A DNA stretch of 64,000 nt from Cellulophaga lytica DSM 7489 (GCF_000190595.1 NC_015167.1:663501-727500), one strand, 5' to 3'; shown: positions 41,702 through 51,098, counted from the stretch's first letter. Notes: generated by a model not told the origin, from the letters alone. Program-made: numbers and translations.

Positions 41702-42565
41702 ATTATTACAATAGAAACACACATAGCGGTTACACAAAAAGAACCTATTAGGTTTCAAGACTATGGAACTGGTATTTTTACAGGTATAAGCACAAAATCT
41801 GCTTTAAAAAAAGCAATAAAAAAGGGGTTAATTTATATTGATGAAAAAAAAGCATCTACTGGAACATTTATTTATGGGTCTGAAAAAATAACCTTTAACA
41901 AACCTGAAGAAAACAACACAAAAAAGAGATTAAATTTAAAGTTAGAAGTTGTATTCCAAGACAATTACCTTGCTATTATTAATAAGCCACCAGGAATTTT
42001 AGTTAGTGGTAATACCTTTAAAACCATAGATAACGCACTAGAACAAAATATTACTAAAAGTAGTTTACCAGATGCTACCAAACCTAGACCTGTACATAGG
42101 CTAGATTTTCCCACAACCGGACTCCTTATTATTGGTAAAACCTCTGCAAGTATACTAGCATTAAACAAACTGTTTGAAAACAAAAAAATACAAAAAACCT
42201 ATTTAGCAGTTACCATTGGTGAAATGATAAAAAAAGGAACTATTAATACCAATGTAGATAACAAAGAGGCTTTTACAACTTATAACGTATTAAAAACAGT
42301 TACCTCTAACAAATTTAACTATCTAAACCTTGTTAAACTAGAACCTAAAACCGGCAGAAAACACCAATTAAGAGTACACTTATCTTCAATTAACAACCCT
42401 ATTTTAGGAGATGCAAAATATGGTATTCCTGGAAAAATTATTAAAGGAAAAGGACTTTATTTACACGCATACTCTTTAGATTTTACACACCCTTTTACCA
42501 ATAAAAAAATATCTGTAACTAAAGAGCCTCATAATAAATACACAAAAATTTTCCCGATGCTCTAG
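41702..42565 (+). CDS. RluA-family pseudouridine synthase with a non-canonical start codon
   Basis: The frame is open from 41696 to 42565. It encodes a complete RluA-type enzyme: an S4-like N-terminus (ISTKSALKKAIKKGLIYIDEKKA), NYLAIINKPPGILVSGN, the catalytic VHRLDFPTTGLLIIGKT with its Asp, and GRKHQLRVHLS at the C-terminus. However, the first ATG is at 42224, after the active site, so translation from it would be useless. No ATG, GTG or TTG lies before the conserved IETHIAVTQKEPIRF. ATA at 41699 or ATT at 41702 or 41705 are the only candidates. It modifies uridine in rRNA or tRNA. It is a functional gene with a rare start, a start-codon mutation or a sequencing error. Confidence 0.8.
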   Translation: MITIETHIAVTQKEPIRFQDYGTGIFTGISTKSALKKAIKKGLIYIDEKKASTGTFIYGSEKITFNKPEENNTKKRLNLKLEVVFQDNYLAIINKPPGILVSGNTFKTIDNALEQNITKSSLPDATKPRPVHRLDFPTTGLLIIGKTSASILALNKLFENKKIQKTYLAVTIGEMIKKGTINTNVDNKEAFTTYNVLKTVTSNKFNYLNLVKLEPKTGRKHQLRVHLSSINNPILGDAKYGIPGKIIKGKGLYLHAYSLDFTHPFTNKKISVTKEPHNKYTKIFPML

Positions 42566-42624
42566 TTCTAAAAAGAGTTATTTTTTTACATAAAATAATT
42601 ACCTTAGCCATAAAACCAATGTAA

Positions 42625-43698
42625 ATGCCCAACCAAGATATCAACTGCAAAAACTGCGAAAATAAATTTGACGCTAATTTTGAATATTGCCCACATTGTG
42701 GACAAAAAGTTAACGATAAACTTACGGTTGGCGTATTATTTAGCAATACAATTAAAAATTACTTTTCTGTAGATGCTCGTTTTTTTAAAAGTTTTTTTCC
42801 ATTGCTTTTAAAACCTGGCTACTTACCATCTAAATTTATAGAGGGCAAGCGCCTGTTATATTTACATCCCGCACAACTCTACTTATTTTCTTCAATTGTG
42901 TTCTTCTTTTTATTTTCATTTAAAGTAAGTAAACAAGAGCGCCAAATTAGAGAAAGTGTAAAATCAGAGAAAACACTTAAGCAAACTATAGATTCTATAA
43001 AAGAGTACAATACTACCGATTCTTTAGCTGCCGCCACTGTTATAAAAAAACTAAAGCAAAGTCAAGATAAAACAGGTTTAAAAGATGAGGAATTAGCCAA
43101 GTTAGATTCTATTATTAAAGGACAAAATTATAAGGGTGATGACTTCATGACTTTTGGTTTTAACGAATCTAAAGTAGACTCTTTAATAGCTATTAACGCT
43201 CCAGACTCTTTAATAACTAAAGAAATGGGCAGAAAAGAAGATGCTGGTTATTTTACTAAAAAAGCATATACTCAAGTTTTAAAACTTTATAAAGATAATG
43301 GTAGTTTAGCAAGCATACTACACTCGTTTTATGACACTATACCAATTGCTTTATTTTTTCTGTTACCAATATTTGCTTTCATCTTAAAAATTTTATTTTT
43401 CAACAAAAATCCGTTTGCTTACCACTTGGTATTTGCTTTTTACTACTTCTCTTTCCTGTTTAGTACTTTTATAATTTTACTAATTATGAACTATATATGG
43501 TCTGGGTTTCCTGGATTTTTACAGTTTTTAATTGTGCTATCAACTTTTATATATTTATGTATTGCTGTTAAAAAGTTCTACAACCAAAGTTGGATTTCTA
43601 GCTTTTTAAAAAGCTCATTAGCTACATTTATTTATTTTGTTATTGTTATACCAATTGCCATTACAATACTAAGCACTTTTGCTTTTTTAGCATACTAA
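42625..43698 (+). CDS. DUF3667 membrane protein with zinc ribbon, 357 aa
   Basis: It opens with INCKNCENKFDANFEYCPHCGQK, a CxxC...CxxC zinc ribbon. YFSVDARFFKSFFPLLLKPGYLPSKFIEGKRLLYLHPAQLYLFSSIVFFF is the DUF3667 core. A soluble, Lys/Ser/Asp-rich loop of about 120 residues follows (SVKSEKTLKQTIDS...), then four or five hydrophobic helices to the end. It is longer than the paralog at 24007 because of this loop. Function unknown; probably inner membrane. Its stop lies 1 base before the convergent YhhN gene. Confidence 0.88.
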   Translation: MPNQDINCKNCENKFDANFEYCPHCGQKVNDKLTVGVLFSNTIKNYFSVDARFFKSFFPLLLKPGYLPSKFIEGKRLLYLHPAQLYLFSSIVFFFLFSFKVSKQERQIRESVKSEKTLKQTIDSIKEYNTTDSLAAATVIKKLKQSQDKTGLKDEELAKLDSIIKGQNYKGDDFMTFGFNESKVDSLIAINAPDSLITKEMGRKEDAGYFTKKAYTQVLKLYKDNGSLASILHSFYDTIPIALFFLLPIFAFILKILFFNKNPFAYHLVFAFYYFSFLFSTFIILLIMNYIWSGFPGFLQFLIVLSTFIYLCIAVKKFYNQSWISSFLKSSLATFIYFVIVIPIAITILSTFAFLAY

Positions 43699-43699
43699 C

Positions 43700-44350
43700 T
43701 TATTTAGTGTTTTTTAGATGCATAGTAGAATTTGCAATAATACCAATAGCAAGCCAATATGTTAGCAAAATTAACACTCCTGAGTAATTGAAAGCTTGTA
43801 CAAATTTATTGTAAGCCAAAATAGCGTCTGATATTAAAAACAAACTAACAGCTATTGCTATAGCCAAAAATACACCACCCTTGTGTTTTATGTAGAGATT
43901 AATACCTTGCCAACACATAAATAAAATAAACAGAATATAAACACCAACCACAATAACCAACTCTCCTAAACCTTTATAAATAAAACTATAGTAAGCAATA
44001 CCAGTTGTAAGTAAAACAACAAGTGGCCGTATGTTTAAATTAATTCCGTTTAAAGAAATAAAACTATACGCAAATAATATATGAGCCACTAAAAAAGAAG
44101 CTAATCCATAAATAAAATAGTTATTATTTAAAAGCAATGTATCTCCCAACAAGCAAAACAACAAAGCTGTTAATACAGTTATAAAATATTTTTTAGGCTT
44201 TCTTTTTCCAAATACAACAACAACAGCTATAATTAAAATAGTGGTTAAAGGTTTTAAGTAATTGTACAATTCTAGATTTTTAACATACTGACTATAAATA
44301 GCTGCAAAAGCAGATATCAATATTGCTACATTTAATATTTTTTTACCCAT
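43700..44350 (-). CDS. YhhN family membrane protein (lysoplasmalogenase-like)
   Basis: A 216-residue protein made of about eight hydrophobic helices. LLFCLLGDTLLL carries the conserved Asp of the YhhN/TMEM86 family, and LFLISDAILAYNKF is the second conserved motif with its SDxxLAxxxF pattern. KKYFITVLTALLFCLLGD matches the family start of the active segment. TMEM86 enzymes cleave the vinyl-ether bond of lysoplasmalogens; the bacterial substrate is not established. Inner membrane. It stands alone on the minus strand between two plus-strand genes. Confidence 0.85.
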   Translation of the reverse strand: MGKKILNVAILISAFAAIYSQYVKNLELYNYLKPLTTILIIAVVVVFGKRKPKKYFITVLTALLFCLLGDTLLLNNNYFIYGLASFLVAHILFAYSFISLNGINLNIRPLVVLLTTGIAYYSFIYKGLGELVIVVGVYILFILFMCWQGINLYIKHKGGVFLAIAIAVSLFLISDAILAYNKFVQAFNYSGVLILLTYWLAIGIIANSTMHLKNTK

Positions 44351-44472
44351 AAATTCTTCATTATAAAATTACTCTACCTAAATATATGCAACTTTCTTTA
44401 TACAATTTTTTAAATACACTTTACACTTAATAATATTCATTAATTTAGTCCTACTTAAAAAAAATTACACTT

Positions 44473-45321
44473 GTGAAAATATTTCAGATTACTATTGCCA
44501 TACTTTTCTCCTTATCAATATACAGCCAAAAACCTGCATATGTAATTTACAATGCAAAAGGTAAAAAAGTGAGTTATAAAAAAATGATTAAGAACCTTAA
44601 CCAAAAAGATATTATTTTATTTGGAGAGTTGCACAATAATGCTATTGCCCATTGGCTAGAATTAGAGGTTACCAAAGATATACACAAGAACAAAACAGTT
44701 ACACTAGGTGCAGAAATGCTAGAAGCCGATAACCAAACACAACTAACTAATTATGTTAACGGAGTAATTGACGCAAAGACTTTAGATACTGTAGCAAGAC
44801 TATGGCCTAATTACAATACAGATTATGCTCCGCTAGTAAACTATGCTAAAAAAAATAAACTACACTTTATTGCTACCAACATACCTAGAAGGTACGCTAA
44901 CTTAGTATACAAAAAAGGTTTTAAAAGCCTAGATACTTTAAGTGCACAAGAAAAAGAATGGATTGCTCCTTTACCTATTACTTTTGATAGTGAGTTGCCT
45001 ACCTATAAAAACATTTTAAAAATGATGGGAGATCATGGCACACCAGAACTTGTTATGGCACAAGCTATAAAAGATGCTACAATGGCACATTTTATACTAA
45101 AAAATTACAAAGCTAACACAACTTTTATACACTATAATGGAGCTTACCACTCTAACAACTACGAAGGCATTTTGTGGTATTTAAAGAATGAAAATAACAC
45201 CTTAAACTACGCAACAATAAGTACTGTAAACCAAGAAGACCTTACCAAACTAAAAGAAGAACATTTAAACATTGCAGATTATATTATTTGTGTTGATGCT
45301 GATATGACTACAACCTACTAA
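44473..45321 (+). CDS. ChaN-like (haem-binding uptake, Tiki superfamily) secreted protein
   Basis: The start is a GTG at 44473 (VKIFQITIAILFSLSIYSQ), giving a signal peptide; no ATG precedes it in frame. The 282-residue protein has IILFGELHNNAIAHWLELEV, the GExHxxxxH signature of ChaN / Cofac_haem_bdg. Further conserved parts are LGAEMLEADNQTQL, NYAKKNKLHFIATNIPRRYANLVYKKG, and IHYNGAYHSNNYEGILWYL with the second His pair. The family binds haem or is related to Tiki-type metalloproteases. Location periplasm or outer membrane. The next gene starts 11 bases later. Confidence 0.87.
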   Translation: MKIFQITIAILFSLSIYSQKPAYVIYNAKGKKVSYKKMIKNLNQKDIILFGELHNNAIAHWLELEVTKDIHKNKTVTLGAEMLEADNQTQLTNYVNGVIDAKTLDTVARLWPNYNTDYAPLVNYAKKNKLHFIATNIPRRYANLVYKKGFKSLDTLSAQEKEWIAPLPITFDSELPTYKNILKMMGDHGTPELVMAQAIKDATMAHFILKNYKANTTFIHYNGAYHSNNYEGILWYLKNENNTLNYATISTVNQEDLTKLKEEHLNIADYIICVDADMTTTY

Positions 45322-45332
45322 ACCAAACAAAA

Positions 45333-45818
45333 ATGACCAACCAAGAGCTTATTAAAAAGTTTTACACCTCTTTCTCTAATGCAGATGTAAATGGTATGCT
45401 TAGTTGTTACCACGACAACATTATATTTACAGATCCAGCCTTTGGCACACTAAAAGGAGACAGAGCAAAGGCAATGTGGCAAATGTTATTAAGTAAAAGT
45501 AATGGCGGAACACAAATAACGTTTAACACTATTAAAACCAATAAAAACACAGGAAGTGTACACTGGAAAGCAGTATACAACTATGGCCCAAAAAAAAGAA
45601 GCGTAGTAAATAACATAACTGCAAATTTTACTTTCTTAGACGGAAAAATAATAGAACACACAGATAGCTTTAACTTATGGAAATGGTCTAAACAAGCATT
45701 AGGTATAAGTGGCTATTTATTAGGATGGTCTTCTTTTTTAAAAACTAAAATACAAACCAAAACCAATAATTTACTAGACAAGTTTATATCCTCTTCCAAA
45801 AATACGGAGTTAAAATAA
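45333..45818 (+). CDS. NTF2-like (SnoaL-type) domain protein
   Basis: A 161-residue cytoplasmic protein with an NTF2-like alpha+beta barrel. The start LIKKFYTSFSNADVNGMLSCYHDNIIFTDPAFG and the later WKAVYNYGPKKRSVVNNITANFTFLDGKIIEHTDSFNLWKWSKQ are textbook for nuclear transport factor 2 family/SnoaL-like proteins. Enzymatic activity cannot be predicted. Its 3' end overlaps the trkH stop by 35 bases on opposite strands. It follows the ChaN-like gene by 11 bases and is probably co-transcribed. Confidence 0.88.
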   Translation: MTNQELIKKFYTSFSNADVNGMLSCYHDNIIFTDPAFGTLKGDRAKAMWQMLLSKSNGGTQITFNTIKTNKNTGSVHWKAVYNYGPKKRSVVNNITANFTFLDGKIIEHTDSFNLWKWSKQALGISGYLLGWSSFLKTKIQTKTNNLLDKFISSSKNTELK

Positions 45819-47274
45819 TAAGTACCGTAAACAACTCTAATCTACCAGCTAACATTAAAAAGGCTGTCCACCATTTTCCTAAAGCAGGTAAACTATCAAA
45901 ATTAGCTAAGGGGTTTAAACTTCCTAAACCAGGGCCAACATTACCCAAAGAAGTAGCTGCACCACCTATTGCAGATATAAAATCTAACCCTAAAAAACTA
46001 AGCACTAAGGCACCTATTATAAAAAGCAACATATACAATACTAAAAAAGCTATAATATTGTATACAATTTTTTCTGGCACCATTTTATTGTTGTAACGCA
46101 CAGGTATAATTGCATTTACATGTAGTGTACGTTTAAACTCTAACAATCCGTTTTTTATAATTAGCAAGTGACGCATAACTTTAATACCACCAGCTGTAGA
46201 CCCTGCACAGCCACCTAAAAACATAAGTCCAAAAAAGAAAACCGTTAAAAAAGGTGTCCAACTAGTAAAATCCGCAGTTACAAAACCAGTAGTAGTAATA
46301 ACAGATATTATCTGAAACAATGTATGCCTAAATGCACTTTCAGCTTCACCCAAAACCATAGGATGATAATCAGACACAGGCACTTCTGCTTTTAAATAAA
46401 CTGTAACAGCAGCTATTAATGTAAAAAAGACAACAAAGCCAGTATAAAACTTAAACTCTTCATCCTTAAGCATTTTTTGTATTTTACCTTTAAAAGCAAA
46501 GTAACTTAATACAAAGTTGCTACCTGCTAAAAACATAAATAAAATAACAATGTACTGTATTAGTGGGTCGTTATTCCAATAAGCTAAACTTGCATTTTTA
46601 GTAGAAAAACCACCAGTAGACAATGTTGCTAAGGAGTGATTTATAGCATCAAAAAAAGACATTCCTGCCAGTTGTAATAATATAGTTTCTGCTACAGTAT
46701 AACCTACATAAATATACCACAATCTCTTTGCGGTATCTGTAATACGTGGGTGTAATTTATCTGCACTAGGACCAGGAGATTCTGCAGAAAATAACTGCAT
46801 ACCACCAATACCTAAAATTGGCAAAATTGCTATAGCTAAAACAATAATACCCATACCACCAATCCAGTGAGTTAAACTTCTCCAGAAAAGAACACCTTCT
46901 GGTAAAATTTCAATATCATTTAAAATAGTTGCCCCTGTTGTTGTGTAACCAGAAACTGTTTCAAAAAAAGCATTGGTAAAACTAGGTATAGAGTCTGTAA
47001 ATAAATACGGTAACACTCCAGAAATAGACATCACAATCCACCCAAATGTTACAATTAAATACCCCTCTTTTCTCTTTACTTCTTTTTTGTGCCCTTTTGT
47101 ACTTAACATTGCCATAGCACCAGCTGCTAATGTTACTAATGCAGCCATAGCAATTTCTAATGTAGCACCATCTTTATAAATTGCGCTAATACCAGCAGAC
47201 AAACCCATAAATCCGCCGTTGCAAAGTAGCAACAAGCCCATTATGTGAACAATAATTTTATAATTAAGCGTCAT
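45784..47274 (-). CDS. trkH: Trk/Ktr-type potassium uptake protein TrkH
   Basis: The membrane channel subunit of the Trk K+ uptake system. Starting at 47274 (MTLNYKIIVHIMGLLLL), 1 base after the trkA stop, gives 496 residues. A longer frame to 47295 overlaps trkA. It has about ten hydrophobic segments in four M1-P-M2 units. The selectivity-filter loops are visible as ETVSGYTTTGATIL, LSTGGFSTKN, SVITTTGFVTADF and TSLGNVGPGLG. It works with the cytosolic TrkA. Its end overlaps the NTF2-like gene tail-to-tail. Confidence 0.95.
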   Translation of the reverse strand: MTLNYKIIVHIMGLLLLCNGGFMGLSAGISAIYKDGATLEIAMAALVTLAAGAMAMLSTKGHKKEVKRKEGYLIVTFGWIVMSISGVLPYLFTDSIPSFTNAFFETVSGYTTTGATILNDIEILPEGVLFWRSLTHWIGGMGIIVLAIAILPILGIGGMQLFSAESPGPSADKLHPRITDTAKRLWYIYVGYTVAETILLQLAGMSFFDAINHSLATLSTGGFSTKNASLAYWNNDPLIQYIVILFMFLAGSNFVLSYFAFKGKIQKMLKDEEFKFYTGFVVFFTLIAAVTVYLKAEVPVSDYHPMVLGEAESAFRHTLFQIISVITTTGFVTADFTSWTPFLTVFFFGLMFLGGCAGSTAGGIKVMRHLLIIKNGLLEFKRTLHVNAIIPVRYNNKMVPEKIVYNIIAFLVLYMLLFIIGALVLSFLGLDFISAIGGAATSLGNVGPGLGSLNPLANFDSLPALGKWWTAFLMLAGRLELFTVLIILTPYFWKRI

Positions 47275-47275
47275 T

Positions 47276-48625
47276 TTACAAGAAAAGCTTTTCAATTTTA
47301 GGAATAGACCTTGGCAAACAACATACCACTACTCTATCTCCTTCTAAAATTTTAAAATCACCAAGAGCTATAATACCATCTCCGTCTCTTACAACACCAC
47401 CAATGGTTGCAGACCTAGGAAAATCTAACTCCTTAATAATTTGCCCATTAACAGCAGAATTTGGTTTTACAACAAACTCTAAAATTTCTGCATTAAGGTT
47501 GTTTAAACGTGTCATTGCTACAACTTCTCCACGTCTTATATGTTTAAATATATTATTAGCCGCTAATAATTTTTTATTAATTAGCGTATCTATACCAATA
47601 GTGTGCGATAGCTGAAAATAATCCATATTTTCTACTAATGCTATAGTTTTTTTTATGTTTCTAGACTTAGCTACCAAACAAGACATAATATTGGTTTCTG
47701 AGTTAGACGTTACTGATATAAATGCATCCATAGCATCTAAATTTTCTTCCTCTAAAACCTCAACAATTCTACCATCTGCATTAATTACTAAGGCATTTGG
47801 TAAATCATCGGCAAGTTGCATTGCTCTTTCCTTGTCTTTTTCTATTAATTTAACATTAAATCTTTTTCCGCATAAATCACGAGCAGTTTTATAACCTAAC
47901 TTACTACCTCCGTGAATCATTACATTTTTAATTTGTCTTTTTTCTTTACCTGTTAATTTTAAAAGATCATCTAATCCTTCTTTAGAAGTAATAAAATATA
48001 CCTGATCTCCTTTCATAAACTCAGTATCACCTCTAGGGATAATAGTATACTGCGTTCCTACACGCTGAATAGCTATTGGCATAAAATTTAATTCAGGAAA
48101 AATGCGCGCTGCTTCTTTTACCATTTTACCTACAAAAGGTGCAGATTTTGGCAAGCAAACTCCAATCATAATTAGTGCTCCATCCTCAAACTCATAACTC
48201 TCATTAAAAGCAGATTGGTTTAGTAACAACTGTATTTCTGTGGCAGCTAACTCTTCTGGAGAAATTAATTCGTCTACTCCTAATTTTTCAAAATTAAGAG
48301 CCTCTTTATTCCTTATAAATTCTGTATTGGATATACGGGCAATTGTACGCTTACAGCCCAATTGCTTAGCCATAATACATAGTGTTAGGTTTGTAGTTTC
48401 TGATGACGTAACACCTATTACAAGGTCAGATTTTTCAACCTGAGCATCTTTTAAAACTGCAATAGATGTAGCATCGCCTTTTAAAACACGAATGTCTAAA
48501 TGACTATCTGCGTAAGCTAAACTTTCTTTATAGGTATCTATTAAGGTAATGTCTTGCGACTCAAAAGACAATAATTTTGCCAAATGAAAACCAACCTCTC
48601 CTGCTCCTGCTATTATTATTTTCAT
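47276..48625 (-). CDS. trkA: Trk system potassium transporter TrkA
   Basis: The cytosolic NAD/ATP-binding gating ring subunit for TrkH. It is 449 residues with a duplicated RCK architecture. The first Rossmann motif is KIIIAGAGEVGFHLAKLL; the second is NVMIHGGSKLGYKTARDL at about residue 232. Each is followed by an RCK-C (TrkA_C) domain, for example GVCLPKSAPFVGKMVKEAA and VKPNSAVNGQIIKELDFPRSATIGGVVRDG. It is the first gene of trkA-trkH, with translation coupled by 1-base spacing. Confidence 0.95.
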   Translation of the reverse strand: MKIIIAGAGEVGFHLAKLLSFESQDITLIDTYKESLAYADSHLDIRVLKGDATSIAVLKDAQVEKSDLVIGVTSSETTNLTLCIMAKQLGCKRTIARISNTEFIRNKEALNFEKLGVDELISPEELAATEIQLLLNQSAFNESYEFEDGALIMIGVCLPKSAPFVGKMVKEAARIFPELNFMPIAIQRVGTQYTIIPRGDTEFMKGDQVYFITSKEGLDDLLKLTGKEKRQIKNVMIHGGSKLGYKTARDLCGKRFNVKLIEKDKERAMQLADDLPNALVINADGRIVEVLEEENLDAMDAFISVTSNSETNIMSCLVAKSRNIKKTIALVENMDYFQLSHTIGIDTLINKKLLAANNIFKHIRRGEVVAMTRLNNLNAEILEFVVKPNSAVNGQIIKELDFPRSATIGGVVRDGDGIIALGDFKILEGDRVVVCCLPRSIPKIEKLFL

Positions 48626-48672
48626 AAATATTTTTAACTAAGCCAAAACCTACCCTAGTAAACTTTGGAGGG

Positions 48673-48680
48673 CAAAATTA
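48673..48680 (-). promoter_or_regulatory. TAnnTTTG -7 element before trkA
   Basis: On the minus strand TAATTTTG lies 47 bases upstream of the trkA start codon. Promoter for trkA-trkH. Confidence 0.5.
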
Positions 48681-48890
48681 CTCAATTTTATGCAATTGGC
48701 TGGTATATAGACGTAAAAACAAAAAACAACTTACAGTATACTTTTTACACCTTATATATTTCGTTGCTAACCAGTTAACTTGCACGTTTAAATCCCTAAT
48801 TTTTAAAACGTATAATACCTACATATATTACATAATGGCAGGTTTTAGCTCTTTTAAGGCTCTAAAATGCATAAAATGTAACCATTGTAC

Positions 48891-48898
48891 TATCTTTG
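48891..48898 (+). promoter_or_regulatory. TAnnTTTG -7 element before ubiE/menG
   Basis: TATCTTTG, 14 bases upstream of the ATG at 48913. It lies within the longer frame that would start at 48835, so that frame cannot be the real gene start. Confidence 0.65.
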
Positions 48899-48912
48899 CA
48901 AAAAAAATAATA

Positions 48913-49641
48913 ATGGCAGAAAAAGTTACTCCCTATAAAGATTCTAAACTTGGAAAAAAAGAACAGGTTACACAAATGTTTGATACCATTTCTAAGAATT
49001 ATGATGGCTTAAACAGAGTAATTTCTTTTGGCATAGATGTTAAATGGCGTAAAAGAGTTGTAAATCTTATAAAAAGTAAAAAGCCAGTAACCATTTTAGA
49101 TATTGCTACTGGTACAGGTGACCTTGCTATTAACTTAACAAAAACAGGTGCTACTAAAATTACTGGTTTAGACATTTCTCCAGGAATGTTAGAAGTAGGC
49201 AAACAAAAAGTAGCTGCAAAAAATTTAAGTAACACCATAGATATGATTATTGGTGATAGTGAAAACTTACCTTTTAGTGACAACACTTTTGATGCTATTA
49301 CTGTTGCTTTTGGTGTGCGTAATTTTGAAAACTTAGACAAAGGGTTAACAGAAATTTTACGAGTATTAAAACCCAAAGGAACTTTTGTAGTTTTAGAAAC
49401 TTCTGTACCTACAAAAACTCCTTTTAAACAAGGCTATAAATTTTACACCAAATACATACTACCTACTATAGGAAAACTATTTTCTAAAGACCGTACTGCA
49501 TACTCTTATTTGTCTGAATCTGCATCTATTTTTCCTCATGGAGAAGAGTTCAACAATATTTTACAAAAAAATGGGTTTATATCTATAGAGAATAAGCCGC
49601 AAACTTTTGGAGTTGCATCCATTTACGTTGCTTCTAAATAA
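48913..49641 (+). CDS. ubiE: Demethylmenaquinone methyltransferase (UbiE/MenG)
   Basis: SAM-dependent C-methylation of demethylmenaquinone, the last step of menaquinone synthesis; menaquinone is the acceptor for Nqr in this organism. The start at 48913 ([19 protein letters not shown]) gives 242 residues. Family motifs: [65 protein letters not shown], and [18 protein letters not shown]. It precedes porT by 14 bases, a gene order common in Flavobacteriia. Confidence 0.95.
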   Translation: MAEKVTPYKDSKLGKKEQVTQMFDTISKNYDGLNRVISFGIDVKWRKRVVNLIKSKKPVTILDIATGTGDLAINLTKTGATKITGLDISPGMLEVGKQKVAAKNLSNTIDMIIGDSENLPFSDNTFDAITVAFGVRNFENLDKGLTEILRVLKPKGTFVVLETSVPTKTPFKQGYKFYTKYILPTIGKLFSKDRTAYSYLSESASIFPHGEEFNNILQKNGFISIENKPQTFGVASIYVASK

Positions 49642-49655
49642 GATATGAAAATCTA

Positions 49656-50351
49656 ATGAAAAAAATTCTGTTTCTTTTTTTGTGCCTTTTTATTGCTGGC
49701 AACACTGCAAATGCTCAGTTTAATGAAGATCCTATTATAAATTTAGAATCGGAAGATTTACGTCCTTTAAACTGGGGGTATTTTTTAGGTTTTAACCAAT
49801 ATGATTTTAAGTTTGATTATAAAGATGACCTAGGTGATGTTTTGGTTGATAAATCTCTTGGGTTTAATGTGGGTTTAATTGGAGAACTGCGCTTAAACGA
49901 ATTTTTAGATTTACGTTTTGAACCTGGACTGCACTACACAAAAAGAACATTAGGGTTTAGGGGTTTTACAGATGCTAATGATGCAATTAGAGAAATAAAA
50001 AGTACCTACATTAATTTTCCGCTTTTACTTAAAGTAAGCACAAGAAGAATTGGAAACTGGAAACCTTATATTATTGGAGGCGCATCTACATCTATGAACT
50101 TAAGCGCTAATGAAGACAGCGTAGAAGATAATAGTAGTGCTACATTTAGAATGAAAAAGAACACCTACTACTACGAAATGGGTTTTGGTATAGATTTTTA
50201 CTTAGAGTACTTTAAATTTTCACCATCTATTAGAGGAGTTTTTGCTATTAATAATGAGTTAGTACCAGATGCTGACCCTAATAGCCCTTGGACAGGTAAT
50301 ATTAATTCTATGAAAACCAGAGGTATTTTTATAAACTTTACGTTTGAATAG
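49656..50351 (+). CDS. porT: PorT family outer-membrane protein (T9SS/gliding)
   Basis: A 231-residue protein with a signal peptide ending ANAQ and an eight-stranded beta-barrel pattern. It has alternating hydrophobics and an aromatic C-terminal strand ending FINFTFE. LNWGYFLGFNQYDFKFDYK, RFEPGLHYTKRTLGF, STYINFPLLLKVSTRRIGNWKPYIIGG and YYEMGFGIDFYLEYFKFSPSI match the PorT/SprT family. PorT is needed for T9SS function in Porphyromonas and Flavobacterium. It is thus a structural partner for the type B substrates at 6207 and 17342. Confidence 0.92.
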   Translation: MKKILFLFLCLFIAGNTANAQFNEDPIINLESEDLRPLNWGYFLGFNQYDFKFDYKDDLGDVLVDKSLGFNVGLIGELRLNEFLDLRFEPGLHYTKRTLGFRGFTDANDAIREIKSTYINFPLLLKVSTRRIGNWKPYIIGGASTSMNLSANEDSVEDNSSATFRMKKNTYYYEMGFGIDFYLEYFKFSPSIRGVFAINNELVPDADPNSPWTGNINSMKTRGIFINFTFE

Positions 50352-50354
50352 TTT

Positions 50355-51080
50355 TTATCCTCGTCTTATTTCATTTAGCAAAATTGCAGTTGCTGTAGCT
50401 ACATTTAAACTTTCTGTTGTTTTATTACCAAATTGAGGAATACTTATTTTTTTAGTAATTAATTCTTCTACCGTTTTAGATACACCGTTTGCCTCATTCC
50501 CCATTACTAAAACACCACTTTGTGCTGTAAAATCTTCTTTATAAACATTTTTACCATCCATAAAGGCACCATAAACAGGTAAATTTGTTTGCTTTAAAAA
50601 AGCTTCTAAATCTCCGTAAACTATATTAACCCTTGCTAATGAGCCCATTGTTGCTTGTATGGTTTTAGGGTTGTAGCAATCTACGGTTTGCTTAGAGCAA
50701 AATAAATTTGCAACACCAAACCAGTCACACAACCTTATTATAGTACCTAAATTACCAGGGTCACGCACATCATCAACCGCAACAAGCCAATTGTCTTCTA
50801 TTATTTCTTTAGTTTTTGGCTGATAAAAAACAGCTAAGATGTTATTAGGTGTTTTTAAGGCACTAATCTTTTTTAAATCTGTTTCAGAAATTAACTCACA
50901 CTTAAAAGCATTATCTTCTAAAACGGCATTGCTTGTTGTATAAATTGCATAAGGCTTTACCTTGGCATTTACCAACTCCTTTACCGTTTTTATACCTTCT
51001 ACTACAAACAACTTATTTTCAGTTCGGTACTTTTTTTGCTGTAGATTTTTTATAAATTTTATTTGGCTTTTACTAACCAT
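50355..51080 (-). CDS. TrmH-family (SpoU) RNA 2'-O-methyltransferase
   Basis: A 241-residue SPOUT enzyme. It has a substrate-binding N-terminus (SQIKFIKNLQQKKYRTENKLFVVEGIKTVKEL). The catalytic domain shows VDDVRDPGNLGTIIRLCDWFG (motif 1 with N and R), VLVMGNEANGVSKTVEELI (motif 2) and IPQFGNKTTESLNVATATAILLNE (motif 3). It forms a trefoil knot and 2'-O-methylates ribose in rRNA or tRNA; the target is not known. It converges with porT, 3 bases apart, and diverges from the BamA-like gene. Confidence 0.93.
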   Translation of the reverse strand: MVSKSQIKFIKNLQQKKYRTENKLFVVEGIKTVKELVNAKVKPYAIYTTSNAVLEDNAFKCELISETDLKKISALKTPNNILAVFYQPKTKEIIEDNWLVAVDDVRDPGNLGTIIRLCDWFGVANLFCSKQTVDCYNPKTIQATMGSLARVNIVYGDLEAFLKQTNLPVYGAFMDGKNVYKEDFTAQSGVLVMGNEANGVSKTVEELITKKISIPQFGNKTTESLNVATATAILLNEIRRG

Positions 51081-51090
51081 ACAAATAATG

Positions 51091-51098
51091 TATTTTTG
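51091..51098 (+). promoter_or_regulatory. TAnnTTTG -7 element before the BamA/TamA-like gene
   Basis: TATTTTTG, 6 bases upstream of the ATG at 51105. It would give a nearly leaderless transcript and excludes the upstream start at 51063. It lies in the divergent gap with the RNA methyltransferase. Confidence 0.55.

Noticed and set aside
42224..42565. 113-residue pseudouridine synthase fragment as a pseudogene
   Set aside because: The frame continues upstream without a stop to 41696 and encodes the full enzyme; only the start codon is unusual.
48835..48912. N-terminal extension of UbiE with four cysteines
   Set aside because: A perfect promoter box lies inside it, and the conserved protein begins at 48913.
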